Shown here: positions 7,097-14,224 of the stretch, in pieces | How the letters are laid out: each line of letters opens with the position of its first letter | How positions within the stretch are numbered: position 1 is the stretch's first letter | Virus record (IMG/VR): IMGVR_UViG_3300032278_004256 | Span: 1 to 42,230 of that record | Reading direction: 5' to 3' (one strand) | Source of the DNA: a virus | DNA: 42,230 nt | The notes under the pieces: generated by a model | The model's database searches: none | What the model saw: the letters and a program-made list of their open reading frames with translations, nothing else | Told to the model about the DNA's origin: nothing | Translations under genes and position numbers: made by a program

Positions 7097-7657
7097 GTGC
7101 GCTCGTTGAGGATATCAGGGTGTCTATTGGCCTCAGCCTTCGCCCTGGGCGGGGCGACCCAAGAGCGCGAAGTCTCTTTCCAGGAGTATCACGGAGGCTG
7201 GATGGTGGCGGGCGACCCGGAGCTCGGCAGTTGCCTGGCGACGATGCCCCCGGCCTGGAACAATGCCCGCCTCATGATCGTCGCGGCCGGCGCCGAGAAG
7301 GAATATCGCTTCGCGCTCGCCAACGACGCCTGGCGGTCGCTGGAGGACGGCGATCTAACATTGCAGGCCGCCTTCGTAGATCGGGAGGAAGATGTATCCG
7401 ATGTCTGGTCGCTGAGCACCACGGCGACGTCGGGGTCGAACGGAGGGCCCCGGATCAACTGGACGATCCTGCGGGCGAAAAACGACGGCGCGAATTTCGT
7501 GGATCAGATGCGCACCGGCTATGCCTTATGGTTCCTTGTCGACGAAGTGCCCATCGCAAAATTTAACCTCGACCGATCGGCCGCGGCGCTTGATGCTCTC
7601 GATCGCTGCAGATCCGCGATCCGAGTCGACGAGAATTTCGATCCGTTCGCCCGATGA
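7097..7657 (+). CDS. exported hypothetical protein
   Basis: A 186-residue protein from the GTG at 7097, chosen because it gives a plausible signal peptide (RSLRISGCLLASAFALGGAT) and starts directly after the previous stop; an ATG further upstream would overlap the previous gene for 70 bases. The mature part is beta-rich (FQEYHGGWMVAGDPELGSCL ... WTILRAKNDGANFVDQM), with no recognised family. It is the first gene of a run of six overlapping genes. Likely periplasmic; function unknown. Confidence 0.6.
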   Translation: MRSLRISGCLLASAFALGGATQEREVSFQEYHGGWMVAGDPELGSCLATMPPAWNNARLMIVAAGAEKEYRFALANDAWRSLEDGDLTLQAAFVDREEDVSDVWSLSTTATSGSNGGPRINWTILRAKNDGANFVDQMRTGYALWFLVDEVPIAKFNLDRSAAALDALDRCRSAIRVDENFDPFAR

Positions 7658-7857
7658 AGTTCAAAGGCGATCCTCTTCCGTTTGATCCGGAGGCTCTCTC
7701 TTCCGATCTAAAGGAAAGCGTCATCCGTATGCGGGACGACTGTCAGCGCCTCTCAGCGGAAGCCTTGACGGCAGGCCGGCACGAAGAGGCCGCCGAATAC
7801 CGCAAGCTCGAGGCTAAGGCGCAAAAGATGATCGACGAACACGGATTAGAATCATGA
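7654..7857 (+). CDS. small helical hypothetical protein
   Basis: A 67-residue protein, MKFKGDPLPFDPEALSSDLK..., mostly charged helix (RMRDDCQRLSAEALTAGRHE, EAAEYRKLEAKAQKMIDEHG), possibly TPR-like or coiled coil. No signal or membrane segment. ATGA overlaps with the genes on both sides fix the start and show tight coupling. No function recognised. Confidence 0.6.
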   Translation: MKFKGDPLPFDPEALSSDLKESVIRMRDDCQRLSAEALTAGRHEEAAEYRKLEAKAQKMIDEHGLES

Positions 7858-8372
7858 CGGAACAGGGTACGTCGCAAGAAGAGACCGATCGCGAAGAAGA
7901 GTCGTCCGACCTGGGCGCGGCGACGGATCTCGTGGTGCGGGGTGAGCTGTATCTCCTGCTGAGCTCACTGCGGTCGATCACGCTTACAATGGAACGTGGT
8001 ATGTCGAAGCTTGCGGTCGGCGATGCGGCCGGCGTCGAACGCGAACTCCAAGAAATGCGCCACCAAATCGTGCGATTTAATCGACGCTTGAACCTCTATG
8101 TCGGAGAAGATGGGCCGGAGATCGGCGCCGATCCCACTGCTGCTGTTTCGTCCAACGCAGGTGCGAGCGCACTCGGCCTGCAAGGCTGGAGGGTCGGCCC
8201 GCTTTTGTCCCCCGAAGATGCCAGCAACCCTTATTTTCAGAGCGGGATCAAAGAGTGGTACATGTCGACAGATTCCTTCTATCTCTACGATCCCGTATCT
8301 GGCGCACTCGTGCCGCGCTCAGGATGGTCAGAGCATGGCGAGGACGATGAGCAGGTCGAGGAGCAGCGCTGA
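7854..8372 (+). CDS. hypothetical protein of the accessory operon
   Basis: A 172-residue acidic protein. After an acidic N-terminus there is a helical region (LVVRGELYLLLSSLRSITLT, MERGMSKLAVGDAAGVEREL) that could be a coiled coil. A C-terminal segment has YFQSGIKEWYMSTDSFYLYD and ends in an acidic tail. No known family recognised. The start overlaps the upstream stop by four bases and the TGATG at 8370-8374 links it to the next gene. Probably cytoplasmic. Confidence 0.55.
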   Translation: MTEQGTSQEETDREEESSDLGAATDLVVRGELYLLLSSLRSITLTMERGMSKLAVGDAAGVERELQEMRHQIVRFNRRLNLYVGEDGPEIGADPTAAVSSNAGASALGLQGWRVGPLLSPEDASNPYFQSGIKEWYMSTDSFYLYDPVSGALVPRSGWSEHGEDDEQVEEQR

Positions 8373-8743
8373 TGCTTTGGGTCGACCGGCAAAAGATCGC
8401 CCAGATCGAATCGAACGTCGCGGATGCATTGCGCTCGCAGAATAGAATCGAACCGCGGCTCGAAATCGTCGAGACGCGCTCGACCCAGAACGAGACAAAC
8501 TTAAAGCACACGATCAATGGGAAGGAAGCGTTCGTTATCGCCCTGCAGGTGCTCGGGGGGGCGTCGGTGATTTTGGCTGCGATTGGGATCGCTACGGCCT
8601 TTTGGCTCAACCGAGACGATCCTGCTCCCTCGTCAAAAGAGACGGCAAACACCGAAATTGCAGCGCCAAGTGCGGAAGCTACTCAAACCAGCTTGCCAGA
8701 AGATCCGGATGGCAACACCTCCGAAGTGAAGAACAAACAGTGA
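8372..8743 (+). CDS. single-span membrane protein with coiled-coil N-terminus
   Basis: A 123-residue protein. The N-terminal 50 residues are helical and charged (KIAQIESNVADALRSQNRIE), then comes a hydrophobic segment (AFVIALQVLGGASVILAAIG, to TAFWL, about residues 53-78) and a polar, Thr/Ser/Glu-rich tail. The shape resembles small membrane-anchored scaffold or holin-like accessory proteins, but no function can be assigned. The start overlaps the previous stop (TGATG). Confidence 0.55.
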   Translation: MLWVDRQKIAQIESNVADALRSQNRIEPRLEIVETRSTQNETNLKHTINGKEAFVIALQVLGGASVILAAIGIATAFWLNRDDPAPSSKETANTEIAAPSAEATQTSLPEDPDGNTSEVKNKQ

Positions 8744-8753
8744 GGCGCGACGC

Positions 8754-9293
8754 TTGAGCGGCATCGGCGAGATACTCTTGGGTGCTACACTAGCCGTGAT
8801 CGGCGGGATCATTGCCGCCCGTTTTAATTTCTCGCACGAGCGGAAAGAACGACAGAAGTATCTCGCCAAGGCACTGCTTACCGAAATCGAGATGCTGCAA
8901 AGCGAGGACCGGGAGTCAAACGAAGATTGGGTAGAGCCGTTGCTCGATACCATGGAAGAACATGGCATGGTGCCGAACAAGGACAAGCTGATCAGGATTT
9001 TCGCAATCGACCCTTCCGAGCGTTTCCCGGTTTACTATTCCTCTCTATCTGAGCTCGCGATCCTGCCGATCGAGACGGCGCGTCCCTTGATGCGGTACCA
9101 GGCCCGGCGATCCGGGATAATTCAGAGCGGTCGCCTATTGTTCGAACTCGACTGGAATGCGGATCAGCTCAAGCAATCCGCGACGCGATTGAAGCAGTAC
9201 TACTCGGAAATGATGGCGGAAAAGGAGCTCGCAGTTTCCGCTTTGCGCTCGCTATCCGGTGAGAAAGCGAACCATGAAGGCGCTAAAGAATGA
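8754..9293 (+). CDS. N-terminally anchored membrane protein
   Basis: A 179-residue protein from a TTG at 8754 preceded by GAGG 8 bases upstream. The first 20 residues (MSGIGEILLGATLAVIGGII) form a membrane segment; the remainder is cytosolic and helical (SHERKERQKYLAKALLTEIE). This layout is seen in many small phage and defence-associated proteins of unknown function. Its stop overlaps the nuclease ATG (ATGA), so the two are translationally coupled. Confidence 0.55.
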   Translation: MSGIGEILLGATLAVIGGIIAARFNFSHERKERQKYLAKALLTEIEMLQSEDRESNEDWVEPLLDTMEEHGMVPNKDKLIRIFAIDPSERFPVYYSSLSELAILPIETARPLMRYQARRSGIIQSGRLLFELDWNADQLKQSATRLKQYYSEMMAEKELAVSALRSLSGEKANHEGAKE

Positions 9294-9622
9294 TCGAGGC
9301 GGCTTTCCTTTGCGTCGCAGCGGTGGCGGTGGATGGGGATACGTTGCGGTGTTCGAATATAGCCGATGCCAATGGCCGGGTGAGGCTGGCGCGGATCGAC
9401 GCACCGGAAATGCGCGAGCCGGACGGGTCGGCGGCGAAGGAGGCGCTGGCCGCGCTGATCTCCGGTCGGGAGGTCCGCTGCGAGCATGTCGATGCGACGC
9501 CGCGGACGCCGGGCTTTCAAGACCGCGATCGGTTCGGCCGGGTCGTGGCGCGCTGTTATGTCGATGGGAAGGATCTGGGCGAAGCGATGATCAGTCGCGG
9601 GCATGCGCGGCGATGGGGGTAA
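9290..9622 (+). CDS. secreted thermonuclease-family (SNase-like) protein
   Basis: A 110-residue protein with an N-terminal hydrophobic stretch (MIEAAFLCVAAVAVDGDTLR) acting as a probable signal peptide, though very short, then the SNase fold: VDGDTL, RLARIDAPEM and DRFGRVVARC, with the acidic and arginine residues at the positions expected for the calcium-dependent nuclease active site, and a C-terminal MISRGHARRWG. It would cleave DNA or RNA outside the cytoplasm. As last gene of the overlapping accessory operon it suggests an exported function of the whole operon (inference). Confidence 0.82.
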   Translation: MIEAAFLCVAAVAVDGDTLRCSNIADANGRVRLARIDAPEMREPDGSAAKEALAALISGREVRCEHVDATPRTPGFQDRDRFGRVVARCYVDGKDLGEAMISRGHARRWG

Positions 9623-9641
9623 TTGAAGGGGGGTGGTAGGC

Positions 9642-9659
9642 CAATCGAGATCCCGATTG
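9642..9659. promoter_or_regulatory. dyad upstream of XRE-ImmA/IrrE gene
   Basis: CAATCG at 9642-9647 and CGATTG at 9654-9659 form an inverted repeat with a 6-base spacer, about 50 bases before the XRE-metallopeptidase ATG. XRE proteins normally autoregulate from such dyads, so this is a candidate operator; inferred from position and symmetry only. Confidence 0.35.
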
Positions 9660-9707
9660 ATTCTGATTTCAATTTGTCCTTGACATTCTCTCGGGTAGGA
9701 GGGGCGC

Positions 9708-10904
9708 ATGAATGCGGAAGTTTCGCCTCAACTACCTTATAACAGTGCCATGCTGCGTTGGGCGCGGGAATGGCGTGGGCGCACTCTTGAGGAAGCTGCG
9801 ACTAGGGTGGGCGTTCCGGTCGAACGCCTAGCCGCTTGGGAGGAACAGGATAGCGAGGACCGGCCCACCGTTCGGCAAGCTCGCGAACTAGCAGCCTTCT
9901 ATGATCGAGCATTCCTAGAATTTTTCTACGACGAGCCACCTGAAATCGCAGAGTCCGGCCTCGTCCCCGATTTTCGCGTTGCACATGATGCGCCTGATCC
10001 TCACGAGAATCGCGAGATTCTAGCTGTTCAACACTGGGCCGAGGCCCAAAGACTGAATGCACTCGATCTGTATGAGAGCCTTGGTGACTCGGTTCCAACC
10101 TTCCCCGACGTCCTTCAGGCCACACTGGACCATGATGTCGAGGCCGTAGCTGTCGCTGCCAGAAAGGCGTTCGAATTCCCCATTGAGCAACAGCAAAGGA
10201 TGACTGCGGAGGAGCGCAAACGCCTGCCAGACCTCCTCCGTGAGAGAATGGAGCAAGTCGGCGTTCTCGTACTCAGGAAGAACGAACTGGCCCATTTTGG
10301 CGTGAGCGGGCTTTGTATTGTCTCATTCCCACTCCCCATTATTATGTACGCGGCGGAGGCACCGAGCCGACAAGCCTTCACGCTAATGCACGAATTTGGA
10401 CACGTCATCCTGCGCCAGAGCGCGATTAGCGGGCCGGAATTCAGTAGATCGGCGGCGACATACGGAAGGAAGGTCGAGCGGTGGTGCAATCGCTTCGCCA
10501 GCGCATTTCTCATCCCTAAAGACGCCTTGCTAGAGTTGCGGCCGTTGCCGGCCAACCCGGCATCATCGATAGATGACCCAACCTTGGATGCAGTAGCCAG
10601 AAGTTTCCGGGTGAGCGCTCACGCGATGCTGATACGGCTCGTTCAGCTCGGATATGTCGAGGAGGACTATTATTGGTCAGTGAAGCTTCCGCAGTTTCGC
10701 CGGGAGGAGCAGGAATGGAAGGCGCGGGGCCGTAGCCGATATTGGGCCTCCCGCGTCGTAAACAGCCTTGGGAATCTCTACACCGGCCTGGTCCTCGAGG
10801 CATGGGGAACGGGGCGCATTCAGTTCCATCAAGCAGTAGAATACATGGGGCTGCCCAACCCCTCGCACCTCGGAACAATCAGAGAGGAGTTCGGGGGGGC
10901 TTGA
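9708..10904 (+). CDS. XRE-ImmA/IrrE metallopeptidase fusion
   Basis: A 398-residue protein. Residues about 14-45 form an XRE helix-turn-helix (WAREWRGRTLEEAATRVGVP). The middle and C-terminal region carries the zinc peptidase signature HEFGH (228-232) with the downstream VERWCNRFASAFLIP (256-270) typical of ImmA/IrrE proteins (COG2856). Relatives cleave XRE repressors to induce mobile elements, or act as antitoxin partners. An AGGAGG site ends 5 bases before the ATG. Its TGA overlaps the TTG of the DUF4411 gene. GC content here looks lower than in the structural genes, fitting a separately acquired cassette. Confidence 0.9.
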   Translation: MNAEVSPQLPYNSAMLRWAREWRGRTLEEAATRVGVPVERLAAWEEQDSEDRPTVRQARELAAFYDRAFLEFFYDEPPEIAESGLVPDFRVAHDAPDPHENREILAVQHWAEAQRLNALDLYESLGDSVPTFPDVLQATLDHDVEAVAVAARKAFEFPIEQQQRMTAEERKRLPDLLRERMEQVGVLVLRKNELAHFGVSGLCIVSFPLPIIMYAAEAPSRQAFTLMHEFGHVILRQSAISGPEFSRSAATYGRKVERWCNRFASAFLIPKDALLELRPLPANPASSIDDPTLDAVARSFRVSAHAMLIRLVQLGYVEEDYYWSVKLPQFRREEQEWKARGRSRYWASRVVNSLGNLYTGLVLEAWGTGRIQFHQAVEYMGLPNPSHLGTIREEFGGA

Positions 10905-11410
10905 AACGGTATTGCTTTGATAATTCGGGATTCAGCAATCCGCATGAGACTATGCCGGAGGACATCCCCGTTTACGCCCCGCTGTGGGAGCAAATCAAAG
11001 CTTTCATTCTCAAGGGAGAGATTGCCACAACCTCCGAGATCTATGCCCAGATGTGCAAGATCACCGGTTCTGTCGGGCAGTGCATTAAGGAGAGCAAATC
11101 GTCGCTTATGATGGAGGTAGGTGACGCATCATGGGACTTTGAGGCGTACATTCGTCACTTCAAGAGAATGCAAAGTGATTATCATGCGCACATTTCAGAG
11201 TACTCTCACGGCGGATCAAAGAGGACCGTCGATATTGCCGATCTTACGGTCGTTGCGCTTGGCCGCACAATGGATCTGCCGGTGGTTAGCATGGAGGTGA
11301 CAGCTTTTCCGTCCCCGGATAAAAGGCGGATACCGGATATTTGCTCCCTAGAGGGAGTTCCACATCTTACGTTCAACGACTTTCTCAGAATTGAAAAGAT
11401 TGGCACATGA
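10901..11410 (+). CDS. DUF4411 PIN-like protein
   Basis: A 169-residue protein from a TTG that overlaps the upstream stop (TTGA); the start reads LKRYCFDNSGFSNPHETMPE, with the invariant acidic residue of the PIN-like fold (Asp7). Further conserved-looking blocks are TTSEIYAQMC, WDFEAYIRHFKRMQSDYHAH, ADLTVVALG and RRIPDIC. DUF4411 proteins are usually encoded directly after XRE-COG2856 proteins, as here, and are thought to be the toxin (RNase-like) component of a toxin-antitoxin-like pair. This module could stabilise the prophage or act in defence. Confidence 0.88.
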   Translation: MKRYCFDNSGFSNPHETMPEDIPVYAPLWEQIKAFILKGEIATTSEIYAQMCKITGSVGQCIKESKSSLMMEVGDASWDFEAYIRHFKRMQSDYHAHISEYSHGGSKRTVDIADLTVVALGRTMDLPVVSMEVTAFPSPDKRRIPDICSLEGVPHLTFNDFLRIEKIGT

Positions 11411-11547
11411 AACTCACTCTCGTCCGCGCCAACTGAAAAAGGTTGGTTGAGCGCCGCTTTCCTACTTTGTTCTCGTGCGTTATACGGGGAACCGAAGAGG
11501 CGATCGGGGGTCCCGTGGCCGGGTCGCAGAGCGAGGAAGCGAGACGA

Positions 11548-11979
11548 TTGAAACCCGAGATGAGCAGCTTCCGGCTGCTCGTCCTCGGTTTCGTGCGCGA
11601 TTACTGGACCGATCATGGCGGGTCGCCGAGCTATGGCGAGATCGCCAATGCGCTCGATACCAACCGGATGAGGGTGAAGCGGGCGGTGCTCGCGCTGGTC
11701 GATGACGGCGAATTGCTGCGGACGCCAGGCGCACGTGGTCTTCGCCTGCCCGACCAGCACGAGAATGCGCTCAACCGGCTGCGCGAGCTGGGCTACGCGA
11801 TCGATCCGGAACGCAAGGTGGTGAGCTTTCCCGGGCAGCCCGTTACAAAACCGACCCTGCCGGTGCCGCCGGAGCTCGATTATCCCCGTGATGCAGAGCC
11901 GGACAGTCCCGACGACCGGGACAATATGGGAGACGGGGGTGACAAGCAGGGCGAAGGAACGCGAACGCGCGGCGGCTGA
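11548..11979 (+). CDS. LexA-type winged-helix DNA-binding protein
   Basis: A 143-residue protein. Residues about 9-60 (LLVLGFVRDYWTDHGGSPSY, GEIANALDTNRMRVKRAVLA, LVDDGELLRTPG) follow the N-terminal winged-helix pattern of LexA and related regulators. There is no C-terminal S24 peptidase. I chose the TTG at 11548, with GAGGAA 9 bases upstream; an ATG at 11560 and a GTG at 11515 are alternatives. Between 11411 and 11547 I see no gene. By position it may regulate the late genes that follow. Confidence 0.6.
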   Translation: MKPEMSSFRLLVLGFVRDYWTDHGGSPSYGEIANALDTNRMRVKRAVLALVDDGELLRTPGARGLRLPDQHENALNRLRELGYAIDPERKVVSFPGQPVTKPTLPVPPELDYPRDAEPDSPDDRDNMGDGGDKQGEGTRTRGG

Positions 11980-12562
11980 CCTGCGTCGGCAGCGCAACGA
12001 GGCGTTCGCCCGGCTTCACCCGGAAAAGGCGCGCGAGGAGCGCTCGTTGCGAAAGCGGAGGCGCGCGGCCGAGCGCGATTTCGGGCACAAGCGCAACGGG
12101 ACGATCGAGACGCACCAGCACGCGCGGTCCACGCGGCAGGGATCGCTCGCCCGGATGTTCGAGGCCGGGCAACTCTCGATCGACGAGCTGGCGGCCGCAT
12201 GCGAGATCCAGGCGGTGTACGAGCGGCTCGCGCGCGACGCCTCGGTCGCGACGGCCAGCCTCGAGACGCATGTCGACCAGTCGCGATCGTTCGACGGCAC
12301 CTTCTTCGAGAAGCTGGGGGCGGTGCGGGCCGAGGTCGCCTATGGCCGGTGGCGCCGCTCGCTCGAACGGCCGAGGATGGTCCTGGCGATGATCATCGAC
12401 GACATGAGCGTCACCGCGGCCGGCAAGCGGAACCGGATGAAGACCGCGAAAGCGCGGGGCATCCTGCTCGCAGCCCTCAATGCCTGGTCGGACGAGGTCG
12501 GACGCGCCTGCAAGGAGATCGAGGCGTGCGATCTCGCGGCGATGCAGGCGGGTCTTTTGTAA
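11939..12562 (+). CDS. hypothetical phage protein before the late region
   Basis: A 207-residue basic protein from a GTG at 11939 with GGGAGA just upstream; ATGs 50 bases earlier would lengthen the overlap with the previous gene. It is helical throughout: SRAKERERAAADLRRQRNEA..., then IDELAAACEIQAVYERLARD and VAYGRWRRSLERPRMVLAMI. The family is not recognised with confidence; the position (last gene before the late region) and the basic nature suggest a DNA- or RNA-polymerase-interacting late regulator, which is inference only. Confidence 0.6.
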   Translation: MTSRAKERERAAADLRRQRNEAFARLHPEKAREERSLRKRRRAAERDFGHKRNGTIETHQHARSTRQGSLARMFEAGQLSIDELAAACEIQAVYERLARDASVATASLETHVDQSRSFDGTFFEKLGAVRAEVAYGRWRRSLERPRMVLAMIIDDMSVTAAGKRNRMKTAKARGILLAALNAWSDEVGRACKEIEACDLAAMQAGLL

Positions 12563-12603
12563 ACCGGCTTAATCGTTGGCGGTCACAGGCCGATCGAGGC
12601 GAC

Positions 12604-12756
12604 CTATCGGTCGAGGCGGTCTCGAATATCGTGCAATAGCGAAGAGATGACCCCCGCCTGCCGCACGAGCTTTTCCAGATTGTGCGCTATAAAGAAAAGT
12701 GACATCGCGCCTAAGGCCGCGCTTCCTACAAGCGACCATATCTGCGTATCGGTCAT
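12604..12756 (-). CDS. small membrane protein, divergent from the late operon
   Basis: A 50-residue protein MTDTQIWSLVGSAALGAMSL... with a hydrophobic N-terminal half (residues 6-24) and a charged amphipathic C-terminal half. The start at 12756 is preceded by GGGGGAG with 6 bases spacing, better than the ATG ten codons upstream. It is transcribed away from the late operon across a region with an 18-base palindrome, so it may be controlled together with it. Function unknown. Confidence 0.5.
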   Translation of the reverse strand: MTDTQIWSLVGSAALGAMSLFFIAHNLEKLVRQAGVISSLLHDIRDRLDR

Positions 12757-12807
12757 AAGGCTTACTCCCCCGATTTCCCCCTTCACGACCTCTCGCGGCT
12801 ATCGGTT

Positions 12808-12825
12808 TTTGTAACGCGTTACAAA
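12808..12825. promoter_or_regulatory. 18-bp perfect palindrome (operator candidate)
   Basis: TTTGTAACGCGTTACAAA is a perfect 18-base palindrome in the 216-base gap between the divergent small membrane gene and the late operon. Its core TGTAAC-GC-GTTACA looks like a dimeric regulator site. Flanking promoter elements are not convincing by eye. Confidence 0.6.
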
Positions 12826-12902
12826 TCATACCCTACCGATCCGGCATCGAATCGGCCACAAACGACCCCGCCACAGCTGCGCTTGCAGCCCTGGTTGCAG
12901 TC

Positions 12903-12943
12903 GAAAGCCCGCCGCTCCCGCCCCCCGGAGCGCGCGGGCTTTC
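12903..12943 (+). terminator. strong hairpin in the late-operon leader
   Basis: GAAAGCCCGC (12903-12912) pairs with GCGGGCTTTC (12934-12943), continued inward by CGCTCC (12913-12918) with GGAGCG (12927-12932) around an eight-base loop: 16 pairs with a one-base bulge. It lies 29 bases before the first late-region ATG. It could be a terminator of upstream transcription, an attenuator or an antitermination site; no U-tract beyond TTTC. Confidence 0.5.
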
Positions 12944-12972
12944 CTGCATTATTGCCCCTGCGGGAGAGCTTC

Positions 12973-13194
12973 ATGGCCGGAAACGGAACCGCCGCGCGCG
13001 CCGATCGGCGCGTGCCTGCCACCGTGCGCTCGCGGCTCGAGGATCACCTGCGCCGCGCCAGCGAGCAGCTCGACGACGTCCAGCGCGAAGTGACGCAAGG
13101 CATTCGCGACGTCCGCCATTTCGACGAGCTCGAGGAAAAGTTCGATCGCGCCTGCGCAACCGGGCGCTGCGGCTTCCGGGGAAGCTCGCGGTGA
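12973..13194 (+). CDS. small helical phage protein
   Basis: A 73-residue protein, MAGNGTAARADRRVPATVRS, then RLEDHLRRASEQLDDVQREV..., mostly helix and possibly a coiled coil. GGGAG precedes the ATG at 12973; earlier codons in the same frame lie in the hairpin region. It opens the rightward unit and is coupled by GTGA to the next small gene. Function unknown. Confidence 0.6.
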   Translation: MAGNGTAARADRRVPATVRSRLEDHLRRASEQLDDVQREVTQGIRDVRHFDELEEKFDRACATGRCGFRGSSR

Positions 13195-13358
13195 GGATCG
13201 ATCTCGCCAAGCTGAAGGCCGCGGCCGACGCCGACGACAAGGCACCCGCAACCGTCGATCGCCGCATCCTTGGCCTGCTGGTCGCCGAGATCGAGCACAG
13301 CCGCCAGCGGCTCGCGCATTATGGCGAAGTCTTCGCTGGGCCCGGGAAAGCGCTGTGA
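13191..13358 (+). CDS. 55-residue hypothetical protein
   Basis: A short gene: GTG at 13191 overlaps the previous stop (GTGA) and its own TGA overlaps the next GTG (GTGA at 13355-13358). The product starts MRIDLAKLKAAADADDKAPA and contains RRILGLLVAEIEHSRQRLAH, a helical protein. The double overlap, and the Gly/Ala/Leu-rich codon use matching its neighbours, support it as real. Function unknown. Confidence 0.6.
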   Translation: MRIDLAKLKAAADADDKAPATVDRRILGLLVAEIEHSRQRLAHYGEVFAGPGKAL

Positions 13359-13678
13359 GCGAAAGGGCGCAGATCCGGTCCGGGCTGGTCTCGGCCGTGC
13401 TGGCACTGAGCTCGAATCTCGGCGCGCTGCTCGAGCACGAACAGAAGAACTGGGAAAGTGCGACCTTCGCCGGTGCGAGGCACATTATCACACTCGAATT
13501 CAAGGGAGAGGCAGCCGTCGAAGCAGGCGAGCGCCTGATCGACCGCCTGCCCGAGCACGAATTCGCCCTGTCGGGCTTCCTCGTCGCCGACGCTCAGGTG
13601 CGGCGGGTTCATTTCGGACCGCTGCCCAAACCACGCCTCGAGATCGAGGCCGAACTCCTCCTGCTGGAGCACGACTGA
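13355..13678 (+). CDS. hypothetical phage protein
   Basis: A 107-residue protein: helical N-terminus (SERAQIRSGLVSAVLALSSN) and a beta-rich middle (RHIITLEFKGEAAVEAGERL) ending in LEIEAELLLLEHD. No family recognised. GTG start overlaps the preceding stop and the gene ends one base before the Gam-like ATG, so it is in the same transcript. Confidence 0.55.
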   Translation: MSERAQIRSGLVSAVLALSSNLGALLEHEQKNWESATFAGARHIITLEFKGEAAVEAGERLIDRLPEHEFALSGFLVADAQVRRVHFGPLPKPRLEIEAELLLLEHD

Positions 13679-13679
13679 A

Positions 13680-14198
13680 ATGACCGCCATCCGCCAACCC
13701 CGCTCGATCGCTGCGGCCGAGACGCTCTGCGCGCGCTACGCCGACAATGTCGGCGCGGTCGAGCGCATCGAAGACCAGCGGAACCGCGCGATTGCCGACG
13801 CCAATTCCGCAGCCGATGCAAAGCTCGCGCCGATCCTCGAGGAGCAGGGCAAGATCGAAGCCAAGCTCGCGCCCTGGTGGGAGAGCGCCAAGGACGAACT
13901 GACCGAAGGCAAGCGCAAGTCGATTGAGCTGGGCGGCTGCATCGTCGGCACGCGCGCCGGTCGCACCTCGCTGGACGTGAAGGGCAAGCCGGCCGACGTC
14001 GTCGAGCAGCTGCAGGGCAAGCGCTGGGCGACGAAGCTGCTTCGGGTCAACGTATCGATCGACAAGAAGGCGACGATCGCCGCGCTCGACGGGCCGCGCG
14101 CCGACGAGCTGAAGGCGCTCGGCCTCTCGGTGAAGGTCGCGGACGAGCAATTCCTCGTTCAGCGCGCCGAGCAGGGCGGGACGATCGCCAAGCGCTGA
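13680..14198 (+). CDS. gam: host-nuclease inhibitor, Gam family
   Basis: A 172-residue protein with the Gam signature: N-terminal long helices (ADNVGAVERIEDQRNRAIAD) with a middle LAPWWESAKDELTEGKRKSI and the conserved segment ELGGCIVGTRAGRTSLDVKG. Mu Gam and relatives bind DNA ends and protect them from host exonucleases (RecBCD/Ku-like activity). Next to terminase it would protect linear or concatemeric DNA. No recombination partner (Red beta/exo-like) is seen in the window. Confidence 0.85.
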   Translation: MTAIRQPRSIAAAETLCARYADNVGAVERIEDQRNRAIADANSAADAKLAPILEEQGKIEAKLAPWWESAKDELTEGKRKSIELGGCIVGTRAGRTSLDVKGKPADVVEQLQGKRWATKLLRVNVSIDKKATIAALDGPRADELKALGLSVKVADEQFLVQRAEQGGTIAKR

Positions 14199-14224
14199 TT
14201 TCACGAATTTCCGAGGGGACGACG

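Noticed and set aside
9680-9685. TTGACA as -35 box before the XRE-ImmA/IrrE gene
   Set aside because: With a 16-19 base spacing the -10 would fall on the start codon and has no TATAAT-like sequence; it may be chance.
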